Source of the DNA: Wuchereria bancrofti
Lineage: Eukaryota; Nematoda; Chromadorea; Rhabditida; Onchocercidae
Direction of reading: 5' to 3'
Assembly: GCA_005281725.1 (NCBI GenBank)
Contig: SSBO01000013.1
Coordinates: 57,100 to 121,099, forward strand
DNA: 64,000 nt
The notes under the pieces were generated by a model. The model searched no databases and had not been told where the DNA came from. It saw only the letters and a program-made list of their open reading frames with translations. Positions 12,394-23,598 of this stretch are shown here, one piece after another. The position numbers and the translations under genes are program-made. Positions within the stretch are counted from its first letter, which is position 1; every line of letters begins with the position of its first letter.

Positions 12394-14675
12394 TTTAAAA
12401 TTTGTTGTATAGGCTTGAAATTAGCTAATTTATGTGTCGAAATAAATAAATAAATCGTTGCATAGGCTTGGAATTAGTTTAATTTATGTGTTGTAGTAAA
12501 TAAATAAATTAATTAATTAATTCATCTGCAATAGATAATTAACAATTTGAAATCAATTTGGTTGCCAGGTCTACTTACTTGTCTCAACAGTGTTGTAATT
12601 GACCAATTTAAATAAATCAATCATTTCATATTTAAAAAAAATCAACCATTTTATTTAATATATTATATTAGTATATCAATTCATTAATATAATGATGATA
12701 GAATGCTTACATATAAAATGTGACATTTGTGTATTAAAGATTATTACTTCGTTCATTGTCAATGAACTTTCTTTTTTTTTCAATTTCATAAATAACGTAA
12801 TTTCGCCGTTAAAAAATGCTCCATATTTAAATTTGCTGAATTGAAATAAAGAAATGCAGTGAAAATATTAAGCATTAAATTGATAGAATAAAGTAAAATA
12901 AATTTAAATTATATTTTCGAAAATTAAACAATCGCAAAAGCTTTTTGATTGATTATGCCAAGATTTGTGATAGTTTTAATGAAAATTATTTTATATTTTA
13001 TAACTTTATCATTCTATTCTCTTTCTCCTTTTTTTAATTTAAATTATTAAGAATTAATTTTAACTCATTTCAACAAGGATGCATTCCATTAAGTGTGATC
13101 TTAAGTGATAAGAGATAGTAATAATCCAGTTAATAATTTTAAAATACAGGAAGAGATTTTAAAATCTTCAAATAAATTCAAAAACTAATTGCTTCCTGAA
13201 ATAAAACGAAACTATCGTAAACTGTAAAAAAACACCCAATTATAATAAGTCGAAATAAAATTGTATTAAATCTAAAAGATTTAATCTTAATTAAATATTA
13301 TTCTTAGACAATTTTAAAACTGTTCCAAAATTATATCTCATTTGAGCAATCCATCTATACAATACACATCTTTTCCACTTCTAACTGAGTTTATCTACAT
13401 TGTTTAAAAATTTTCATTTATTTTTCAATTTTCAAAAAATTTCCAACTGTTAACAAAGGGTATGTGCATTACTTAATATGTTGAAAATTGCTTTTCTGTT
13501 CTAAACCATATCTGCTTGCAACGTTGAAATATTGTAAACGTTTTCCAATCTAACAGTCACACTTATGAGCAATTGATATCGTCTTGAAACCCATCTCTGA
13601 AAGAGCAAAAATCATTCATCCGATAGTGACAGCTCCTTACTCACTGTAATCACGCGCTTTTGTCGTAAGCTCGTTAAGGATTTAAATTCTTTGTATATAT
13701 TAGTTTTTTTTTTTTCTTTATTACCAGTAAGTTACAGTTCGGTTGATTTCTTGCACTTATTTAATTTCTATCATTTAAATTCTTTACTTAAGCTTTCCAT
13801 TAATTTATTTCATATTCGTAAACTATCAGATATTACGAAATTATTAGCATATTGTTGCTATTATTGATTAACATTTGCGTATTGCAGTTGTTAGCGAATA
13901 AAATCTGTTACAATAAACTCTTTTTCAACACATTCGTCTATACCAACTCCAAACGACAACCAAAAAAAAAAAGGAAAGATTCCCTAACTACAATTTTTCG
14001 GCATAAACAATGAATGGGCAATTAAATGAGAAGGTTTGATGGATTAAAATAATGAATTATCACTATGAAATTATCAGTATATTGTTGCTATTGATTAATA
14101 CCTGCATATTGTGGTTGTTGTGATTTTTTTTGAAATTGTGATATATTTCATTGAAAGTAACGTATAAATTTAAAAAGAAAATTTTGTAACTTAGTTTAAA
14201 CTAATCAAACTTTTATGTATATTATAAATTTCTGATTTGATGTACGGCATAATGAAATGTTTCATTTTTTACAACATAATTTGTTATAATTTTTATCAGT
14301 TATGATCAAATAACTGAAAGGATACATTCTTAAGATTCTTTCAGATAAGTGTAAATGACACAGTGAACATAACTGTAGCACACTGAATAATTAATTTTAA
14401 ACATATTTACCCGGTAGTTAAGTTAACTCAACCGAAAGCGAATAATTCCGTTAGAAATAGCAATTGCTAAGATTAAATTACAAAGTTGGAAATATCAGAC
14501 ATTATCAATGGCTATTTTTAATATTCTCGATAAATCATTCTTATATAAAGTTCTAATAAAGATTTAGATGATTTAAAAAATATCATTGATAATTTGAAGA
14601 GAGAATAAAATTTCAGGAAAAAAATTTACAGAACTCGAATTTATTAATATAAGCAACCATATCTTAAGAGGTCAA
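12394..14675. other. Intergenic region between convergent genes
   Basis: No exon is supported. An AATAAATAAATAAA stretch at about 12440-12455 could supply the poly(A) signal of the upstream plus-strand gene. The rest is AT-rich and lies between the 3' ends of two convergent genes. Confidence 0.5.
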
Positions 14676-17537
14676 CTAAAAGTGATAATAAAATATGAGT
14701 GATAAACAAATCAATAAACTATGATAAAATATGGATATTACATTATTAGTTGGTGCTAATGCCACGAATATTGTTGATGATGAAGCGTCAAAAAGTCGAC
14801 GTTTTGAGCCTGGATAGCAATAACGTCGATGCCTACAGATACATTCCTGTATATCAAGCTGTTCATGTAATCTGAAAAAGATTTTTTTCAATTTTTTTTG
14901 CATGCTTTTAGTTTTACATTTATTTGTTATTGCTATTGATCAAATCATTGCTGCTGATATTGATCAAACAATACCGTCGATTTTTTACATTTTCGAAAGA
15001 ACATTCTTTACTGAACAGTAATTCAGTTAATCGACTGAAATCTTTACTGAACAGTAGTGCAGTTAGTCGATTGAAATATTGATTGATGATAATCTATCAG
15101 TTACCTCTGACACGTATTATCATCACGTGCATCAAGTAACTTCTCATTTATTGCTCCAAATGTTTCCGCACAACCGCGCATTGTAAAGGCCGAACCTAAA
15201 AAGATGATTGCAAATAACAAATTTTTTTTTTGTAATTTTTAAGATTTTTAAATTGGATTTTTCCTAATTGACAAATTGCACAGGTTATAAGTTTTGAAAG
15301 AAAAAAAATAAAAAAAATCATCGGAAGAAGAAAATATAAATGAAATTTTGAAATGTTAAATACAGGAAGTGAACAAAATCAACAAATTAGAAATTTTTTG
15401 AAAACAATTTTAAAAAATGTAGGTGAAAAAAAAATTGTTGATATTATAAGATAATTGAAATAGATAAATTAAAATAAATAACTGATAAAATAATGTCAGT
15501 TGCTGTACGGAATAAATTTTGAATATTTCAAAATTTTTATTAAATTTCACTTAAATGTTTATGTTTAATTTAAACAAAAAAAAAAAATTAGAAAAAAGAA
15601 GTTACCAACCATTTTGAATACTTTTATAAATGAAATGATAAGAAACCTACCCGTATCATGATCTGTTAAAATTAACGTTTGACAGTATGGATGTCGACAA
15701 TATTCTATAGCTAATTCCGTCAAATTACGTGGTTCCGAACATCGTGCACTTTTTACGTGAATCGGATAAGCTGTTCGACGAATACGTAAAAATTTTTCAA
15801 TTGCACGTTGCATATTTCCACTCATTATATTTAGTGGACTTGTACAATGATAGCACCAATAACTGTCATCTATGAATAATATTAAAAAATTTTTCTTTTA
15901 TAAAATTTTAAATGAGAGAAAACAAAAATCAAATTTAACTTCTAAATTCTATAACTTTAAATTATACTCTTAAAGCAATTCCTCAAATTCTAGGTTATTT
16001 GATAGCGATGAACTATGGAATTATTGGATAGTTTAAAAATTTAGTCCTTTCAATAATCAATATGCTATAGAATTGATAGGAATTACACAAATAAATAAAG
16101 GTAAGATTAATTAGAGAGTCAATCAGTAAATTAATTATGCTATTTGCAATGCAGGAAAATATACATTTAAAAACGTATTTGAAAACAAACATGTTGAATT
16201 TCATTTAAAAATCACGTTGAAAACTTTTATTTGACCAATATTTTAGATATCTTCATTATATTTAAAGTATTAAGTATCTATTTATCAGCAATTAATTTCT
16301 CTCTAAATATCATTTATCAGTTTAGCTTTTATTTTATATTTGTGGTAAACTGTTTTCCATATTAAACATTACTGCACTTTTTTCATTGCCATGAAGTGGG
16401 AATTACAAAAATATTTCGTAAAACTATTTTTTTTTTTCTTGTTTTTGTTCAAGTAATCTTTCTATCTTTATCTTCAAGGAAATTATAACATTTGAAAGAT
16501 TTGAATTCTTGAATTTGTTATGTCTAATGTAATTTAACTAATTTCAAAAGAGAAATTATTTGAAATGATAAGAAACAAATAAAAAGAAGAGATAATTCTA
16601 GAAAAGAAGTATTCACTCTTATCTATCTAATTAATTATGATTCCTGCTTCATCTAGTAATGATAAATTTATTCAGAAATTACCTGATTTGGTAGTTACAA
16701 CATTAGGAAATGTAACTGGCGCCACTGTTTCTTTTATGTACTGATAAGGTCTAGTTATCGGATAATACTGATAACCTTTCCGTAATACATCATTATCATT
16801 ATCACTAACAACAGACTGAGAGCGTTGCTCCATTTCGTATTCCATTTCTTCCGCTTCCATTATCTTCAATTTATTTCATTCCACAAAAAAAGAGAAAAAA
16901 AACATTGCTTGGCATAAATTTCAATTTTTCTAATTGAAACTGTAAATTTATTGAAATTTTTCTTAATTACGTTTTTTTTTTAATTTGAGAATTTTGCTTT
17001 ATTTAAGATAGTATCACTTTACATATTAGATTATTAAAGTGCAACAAATGAATTGCGATAATAAAGGTGTGACACCAATGTTTGGAGCCGAATGAATGAA
17101 GGACGAATGCGCACATTTATATGTGTGTGAAAAGACGAGAAAAGATTTTACGTTAGATAGTGTTAAAAAGGCGAAAAGATGATAATAGATGTTTTTAAAA
17201 AAGAGTTTTACTAACAGAAAAAAAGGTAATATTTATAAAAGATTTCCTTATTATTTCTAAAACTTTCATAAATAAAATTAAAAAACTCCGAATTAAAATT
17301 TTGTGTTTTTCATAGCAAAAAATTAAACATTTTGACATGCATTTCACGTCAAAAAATCTAATTTAAAATGGCAAATGAAGTGTGTGGTAGAACCTGTTGA
17401 ATCCTTTGAGCTTCATCTTCTTCGGTCCATATTTTTCTTGCTACTGTTGCAATAACAATTGCATTTCTGATAACAAAAATAACAAAAAAGATTGTGGAAA
17501 ATGCTATAAAATGTTTTCGGAAAATTCCTTCAATCAT
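14676..17537 (-). CDS. Ly6/uPAR-like GPI-anchored protein (ODR-2/HOT-like)
   Basis: Five minus-strand exons agree in phase: 17394-17537, 16683-16863, 15651-15869, 15105-15195 and 14676-14871, giving 276 residues. Exon 1 begins at ATG 17537 and encodes a signal-anchor-like segment (FSTIFFVIFVI then IVIATVA). Exon 2 starts with an acidic stretch. Exon 3 opens the cysteine domain with YWCYHCTSP, typical of Ly6/three-finger folds, and more cysteines follow in exons 3 to 5, including CIC and a final YC. The C-terminus is a small-residue and Ser-rich stretch followed by about 20 hydrophobic residues and a stop, the layout of a GPI signal. Nematode ODR-2/HOT proteins are Ly6-type neuronal surface proteins; closeness to them is a family impression, not an alignment. 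The acceptor of exon 2 (TTGAAG) is weak, so exon 1 could instead be a separate 59-residue reading frame (17358-17537). Confidence 0.75.
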
Positions 17538-17699
17538 AACGACGATTGGAACATTTAGTGCTGAAAATTATTTGCTGATATGATAATATGAATAATTAGA
17601 ATTAGATAATGATCGATCAACAAAGGATTTCATTCTTTTCTCTTATCTTTCAACAAATGGAACATTTTCTTGATAAGGATCGTAGCTCGAACTGTTACA

Positions 17700-17810
17700 A
17701 TACTGTAATAATAATGATAATAACAATAATAATTAATAATAATAACAATAGCAATAAAAGCAACGACAATAACGACAACTACGACAATAACAACAACAAC
17801 AACAATAACA
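17700..17810. repeat. Imperfect AAT/AAC/GAC triplet repeat
   Basis: Runs of AAT, AAC and GAC triplets read as an Asn-rich open frame on the plus strand. Low complexity explains the frame; no gene is implied. Confidence 0.7.
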
Positions 17811-19475
17811 TTAGTATTCAGCAGCTATGCAATATACCAATATCCTATTTGTTGTGATGATTACTTGTTTGAATAGGAACAGCAATGACAATAAATGACG
17901 GTATAATTTGCTGTGCAGAAGACAACAGATCGATAGAATAGAGATGATCGAGTGGACATAGTGGTTGCTAACAATGCTGCCCTGATCTCTCTCTAAAATG
18001 AGATGAACTTATTATCAAAGGGTATTTTACCTTACTGTCAACATTCTCACCTATCTTTATTACACTCACTTTCAAATTTCATCCCAAATTGATTGTTAAA
18101 ATGGGGTGAGCATTTTCAATGACAAAGAATGAAGTATGGAAAATGGTGAGAGAACCATTTCTCAGCTGATAAATCATAAATTGCGCATATCGTCTTCCAT
18201 TTCTTTTCGTCTTTTTCGGTTAGGTATAATGTATATATGGGCGGAAGAGTCGTGAGAGTTAGGAGAGATTGCCATTTGTCCTGTCTTATACTTGCTGTCG
18301 CATTCTTGCCCACTAGTCATTAATCATACTTTTTAATCAACAAACAAGAAAGAAATTGAAAATAAATATCATTTTCAAATAATTGTTTGTAATTTGTATA
18401 AATAATTCTCAGCGATTAATAATAAATAGAGTATACAATATTTCTCATTATTGATGTTGTCTTTATCTGATAGATTTTATTTGCAAAGTGGTTAATTCGC
18501 ATTCGGTGAGTTTTATTACTTGGATAATATGGTGATCATATAGTTTATAAAAGTTATGATTAACTTGAAAGTTATTTATCTAAGTAACTCATTGAAATTG
18601 CAAGAGTTAAAAGCTAAAAATTTTGGGAAAAAAATATTTGGTTGGAGAGAACTGAGAATAACTTACTTTATTTCAGTTGTGCTTTTTTTATAAATTTTTT
18701 TTTCTTTGAGCGAACTTTCTAGCAATAGTAACACAGTTTTTTTTTTTTTTTAATACTAATTAGGAAGTAGATAATTAGATGTAGGTAAAAATACAGTATA
18801 TAAATACATACTTTTTTTTTATCTTTCTACCTCTGAATAAAGTAAATTTTTTTAAAAAAAATTAAGAGTTAAAAAATTAGCAATAATATTGAGGAAAAGA
18901 AAAATATGCTGTGCATTCGTGCGTGCTTTTTTTTATTTTGTTGGTAGCCTATGTAGCTTATTAAGTCGAGTCAATTAATGGTAAAATTAGTTAAGCCATC
19001 GCTTTTTTTTTCGCAATAAAGTTTTTTTCTTCATCTCTATAATAAAATAACTTTATTTCGACACTTATACTAGGACTGGATTTAAAAAATATGGCACAAA
19101 ATGAGTGGAAATTGTAACATTTTGTGACAAAAAAAAAAAAAATTGTAACGGTGCAAACTAAACAGATATCATATGACGAATTGAAATATTTGAAAATTAT
19201 TTTACGACATTGAAATATAAGACTGGAATGATTTAGATAGTTTAATTTATATTAGTTTGAATGTTTGTTTGCCATATCTTTATGGCAAAATTTTTTAGAT
19301 GTTTTTTCTTGGGGATTTATAGGAGTAGTTTATATATTTTTAATTCATTGTGTTTTCATCATTCTCCGATCTTCAACATTATTCAAGATTTGTAAATTTG
19401 ATTATCGATTATCAGTTCCAATTATTTTTCAAATATTAATAACATATTTCGTCTTTTTCTTGTTAACTGAATAAT

Positions 19476-19481
19476 TTTATT
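19476..19481 (-). terminator. Candidate poly(A) signal for LACTB2
   Basis: AATAAA on the minus strand about 250 bp beyond the LACTB2 stop. Such hexamers are frequent in AT-rich DNA, so this is a weak call. Confidence 0.3.
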
Positions 19482-19731
19482 TGTTCTTTATATTTGTGAC
19501 AGATGAACGCCGCATGACATTCTTCCAAGTTATAAAGATGATTAATGTTTTCGGTTAACGAATTTTGTTTTCTTTTTGTGCCCATATCTTCTAAGAATTA
19601 TTGTTGTGATATTGCTTTAGTATATATCTGGAGAACCAATTTAAGAATCTTTTAATGTGTTTATCTGTTGATATACGTTTTTGTTTAATAAATGAGTTGC
19701 TTGCGCCACGTAGGTAACAAACGAAATCATG

Positions 19732-22665
19732 TCAGTTATTAGCATCAGTAGTTGTTTGTCGTATGTCAATATTTTGAGCATTATTTAAACGATAACTATC
19801 AAAACCAACTTGTTCAACCTTATTTTCTTTCACAAGCTTCACTAAATGTTTATTCACATTATTTATGGCTCCCAGTTTTACTGACCAAGATATATCCTGA
19901 AAAATATATTAGATAAATATGAATGCAATGAAATAGTTAGCTTATTTAATTAGCGACCTGCATAGAATCTACCAGAAAGATTCTGCAGAATAACCATTTT
20001 TAAAATGTATTCCTTCACTGTGCCAACTATGTGCTTTTACTTTCTCGTTAGAGGATGCGAAACAGAAAATAGCATTTGTATTAAAACTTTGATAAGGTGA
20101 TAATTACTTTAAAAAAAAACTTATTTTATAAATTAAATTAGTAATTTGCATGCTAGATATTGCTGCCTTATTTTCCAATATTTTCAATATATCATTTTCT
20201 CGCTTCTTCCGATGTGTTATATATTCATGAATTTTTTCCAAACCTTTCTCGACAAGTGCCCCATGTCCTGGATATATCCTAGAAATTATCTTTTACCATC
20301 GATAAAATAATTATGTTTTTTACAATAAAAACTATTATCTAAAGTTTTTACAATAATAATAAAAGAAGATTAACGCACATACCTAGTAATATTAAGTTTC
20401 GATAATGTTTCCAGTGAATGCATATAATCATACAGATCTTCGAATACAGAGCTACCTTCACCAAGTATGCAATCACCACTGAAGAGACTACCTTCTTCTT
20501 CAAAATAAAGTGAAAGATGATCGGATGTATGTCCAGGTGTTGCAATACATCTACAATTTATCTAAAGTTGAGTCTTTTTTTTTTGCTTTTTCTTTTTATT
20601 GACTACTCATACAAAAATAAATTCATATACAGTTTTTGACTGTTTGTAAAATTTAAGAAACTACTTCAGGCCACTACTTCACTTAGTAACAACAGTATGA
20701 ATCAAATCACGGAACTTACAAAGAAAAGTATACATTTTAGATGTTTTCAAATCAAAATTTTCAGGAAAAACAAATTTGAATAAATCTATATTCAAATATA
20801 CCAAAATACCTCACAGGAAATTCAAATTTAATTTCCAGTGTCATACGACATGAATTTTTACTCTTGTCGCATGCCTACAATATCCGCTGCTATTGCAGAT
20901 CAGGACTAAATAAGAAGTTAAGCCATTTATAAAGAAAGCTTGAAAAACTACCTAAGAGTAACTCCAGGAGCCGTAATGATACTTCCTGGTGATACGTAAT
21001 CAAATTTTATATTATCCACCTCTGGCAAATCCGTTCTTCTAAGTTTATGAACTGGCACTGGTCCATTCGTTACCTTTAATAATAGCATTAAATTTTCTCT
21101 AGAACGTACCTTATTTACTTCATTAATGCAATTATAGTTCGGCTGAACGGTTAAGACTCAGGACTTTTGCAAAGTACAATAGTAATGAAAAATTCAATTT
21201 CAGTTGCAAAGTCCAAAACCAAAAAATTCACCAATTGAACATTTGTCACAGAACATGATTTTGAAAGGGAAACTACTAAGAAGTTGCGATTAGAAAATTC
21301 TTGAAGATACTTTAAAAGTAATAAAAATAACTTGCATATTTGAAGACATCTGTTATACCGCCAACATGATCATCGTGCCAGTGTGTGCAAATAATTAACT
21401 TTATTGTGTTATTACCTAGTGCTTTCTTCAAACAATCAATGTATTGTTTCACTCCACTGTCACCACAATCGATTAAAATTTTCCTGAAACGAAAGAAAAA
21501 TTACATTTCGATTTCGAAGGAAAACTAATGTATGTTATCAGCTGATAGAATACAAAAATTTAAGAGTGGAAAATAAGAATTTTACTCTATTCACAGTTGC
21601 TCACATTTACTTAAATTATATCTGATATCAACAATCATGACAAAGTAGAAAGGAAATTTTTGATCTTCAACTATTTTAAACCAAAAAGACAACAAACAGG
21701 TCACAAAATTTGCTTTTGATGTAAGCAAAATGATTCTGTTGAAATCGAATCAAATCAAAAATTTTGATTTCTTTATCAAATATAATGAAAATTCTATAAA
21801 AGAAGAAATGCTTAGATTTCGATAACGTATTTCTTTGCTGAACATTTCAAAGATAACATTAATATTATTCAGCAATATTGAAATTCCGAATAAATGTTTT
21901 ATCGTCTGTGTACTTCTTAATTTAATAATCATCCGACAAACAAATAAAATTTCATTATACATTCCCCACCATATCCCATCATATCAAATCTATCAATCTT
22001 AGTAACATAAGCAGCAATCACTTTTTTCATCATCGTTATAACATATATTGATTCAAAATATGTATAAACTGGTTGTTATAGTCATATCACAAATTAATCA
22101 TCACTTATTTCAAATTTTTAGATCTGATAAATACGACATTTAGATCTGCCAGTTGCTTTAGTACAAGGAAGGATGGGATGAGGATGAGAAAAGAAGTGGG
22201 AAGAATTTCTTACAAATATTTAAGCATCACATCAATTCACACATCTAATTATTTCATTCTAGTCAACTGATTAGCTTAGACTAGCAATTAACTTCATCTT
22301 TATTTAATTGTTCAGTGAATAATTTCATAAGTGAGCTTGAATGAATTTTTAAATCATTTAAATAAGTTGAAATATCTCTTTAATGATTTTATAAAAAAAA
22401 AAAACACTTACTCTTCGTTGGTTCCAATCAAATATGTATTAGTTCCTTGAAGTGTAAATGGTCCTGGATTTTGTCCCAAAATACGATAAACATTTGTTGA
22501 CAATTGACAAATTGAATCTAATTTAGTTAGATTAGAAATTTTCTCAGCGGAATACATTTTGCTAAACCAATAAGCAAGAAATGCTATTGAAAAATGAGCT
22601 GCATCATATAATGCATTTGTTACCATTTCGGTAACAGCAAAAAATTTTCTCCACCATTCTTTCAT
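19732..22665 (-). CDS. lactb2: Endoribonuclease LACTB2-type metallo-beta-lactamase-fold protein
   Basis: Six minus-strand exons: 22412-22665, 21332-21483, 20952-21096, 20383-20550, 20125-20278 and 19732-19896, about 345 residues. Human LACTB2 is 288; the extra length is mainly an N-terminal extension of about 45 residues with Trp, Arg and hydrophobic residues that could be a mitochondrial targeting segment. The domain opens with [18 protein letters not shown]. The metal-binding motif HWHDDHVGG lies in exon 2, [17 protein letters not shown] and SGDCILGEG in exon 4, and the last metal ligand in [11 protein letters not shown] at the start of exon 5. The C-terminal winged-helix-like part (LIYK, then [11 protein letters not shown]) matches the family. 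Known members are single-strand RNA endonucleases of the mitochondrial matrix. The exon 5/6 junction needs a donor ATAAGT in place of GTAAGT, and the exon 3 acceptor needs the second AG of TAGAG. Start ATG 22665 is the only one near the conserved domain in a long open exon. Confidence 0.94.
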
Positions 22666-23598
22666 TTAAATATACTTTTTTTTGCGTCTTCACCACTGCA
22701 TTGATTTCATTCGCATAACAATCGTTGTTTTGCTTCCTATATTTAAAATAAAATTTTTGGTTCGTTTTATCATAAAAAATCAACAATTTCTTCTTTTATC
22801 GTGCAAAATCAACAATTTTTACTTTCTTGTAAAAAATGAACAAAACTAAAAGCAAAAAAAAAAAGGGAAAGAAAATTTCCCATGAAAAAATATTATAAAA
22901 CAAAAAAGAAAAAATATATTTTAATCACGTGGGAATTTTGTTGTAATGCTAACTCGTATTTAATAAATATATAATTTATTATTATGCATCACTAGCAATG
23001 AAAATACTCCATTATTTATGATAGTATTATTTTGTTGAATGATATATAATTTGCGCATATTTTTTTAAATTCCTAAAAAAAATCAGATTCTTAGATGCAA
23101 AAATTAAAAATTTTAAGTGAAATGATTAAACATTCGGTGTTGCGAAACTCTCTTCAGTTCATATTATGAATATAGTTATTTTTTTAAAGCCTTATAGAAA
23201 TTGAAATGATATAGAAATAAATCTATCCTAAAGCACCTGTATTACTCAATCTTTTATTTGTTACAATCAATTTCAAATTAAATCTTCTAAACCAAAACAG
23301 AATTTGCCAAATTTCTTAAAGGATTTGAAATTAAGTAAAATTGAAAACAAAAAAAAGTCAACTACATTGATCGTAACATTGAAGAAACTAGCTTCATTCG
23401 TTCTTTTTCAAAATGAAAATTCAGAATCAGAGTTTATCAGTTTTTTGCAGCGAAAGATTGTCATTGAAATTTTTCCATTAAGATAAAAATTCATTAAGAC
23501 AAAATTATGTTATTTTTCAATAAAAGAAAAATATTTTAAATCACAAAAAAATTCATTAGCAACAGTGCACTTGGAAGGAAGATTATTGAAGAACAAAA
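22666..23598. other. Divergent intergenic region between LACTB2 and TMCC
   Basis: Likely contains the promoters of both divergent genes. An open frame near 23304-23486 is Lys-rich, begins with a non-ATG codon and has no splice context, so it is not called. Confidence 0.5.

Larger units (their letters stand above)
17538..19731. other. Upstream region of the Ly6-like gene and 3' flank of LACTB2
   Basis: Holds AAC/AAT triplet repeats (about 17700-17810) and a less AT-rich segment (about 17900-18320) that may be promoter sequence. A minus-strand frame of 48 codons starts at ATG 18320 and stops at 18174; it overlaps a longer non-ATG frame and has no supporting splice signals. The poly(A)-like AATAAA on the minus strand at 19476-19481 may serve LACTB2. 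Confidence 0.5.

Noticed and set aside
18174..18320. 48-codon minus-strand frame starting at ATG 18320
   Set aside because: No splice links to the Ly6-like gene in phase, no recognised motif, and a second frame overlaps it; likely promoter-type sequence of lower AT content.
19265..19474. Hydrophobic plus-strand frame antisense to the LACTB2 3' flank
   Set aside because: It opens with a non-ATG codon, has no splice context and is typical of T-rich DNA.
20860..20930. Resemblance to 5S rRNA (GCCTACAA and AAGTTAAGCC)
   Set aside because: Only two short blocks agree; the conserved middle of 5S rRNA is absent.
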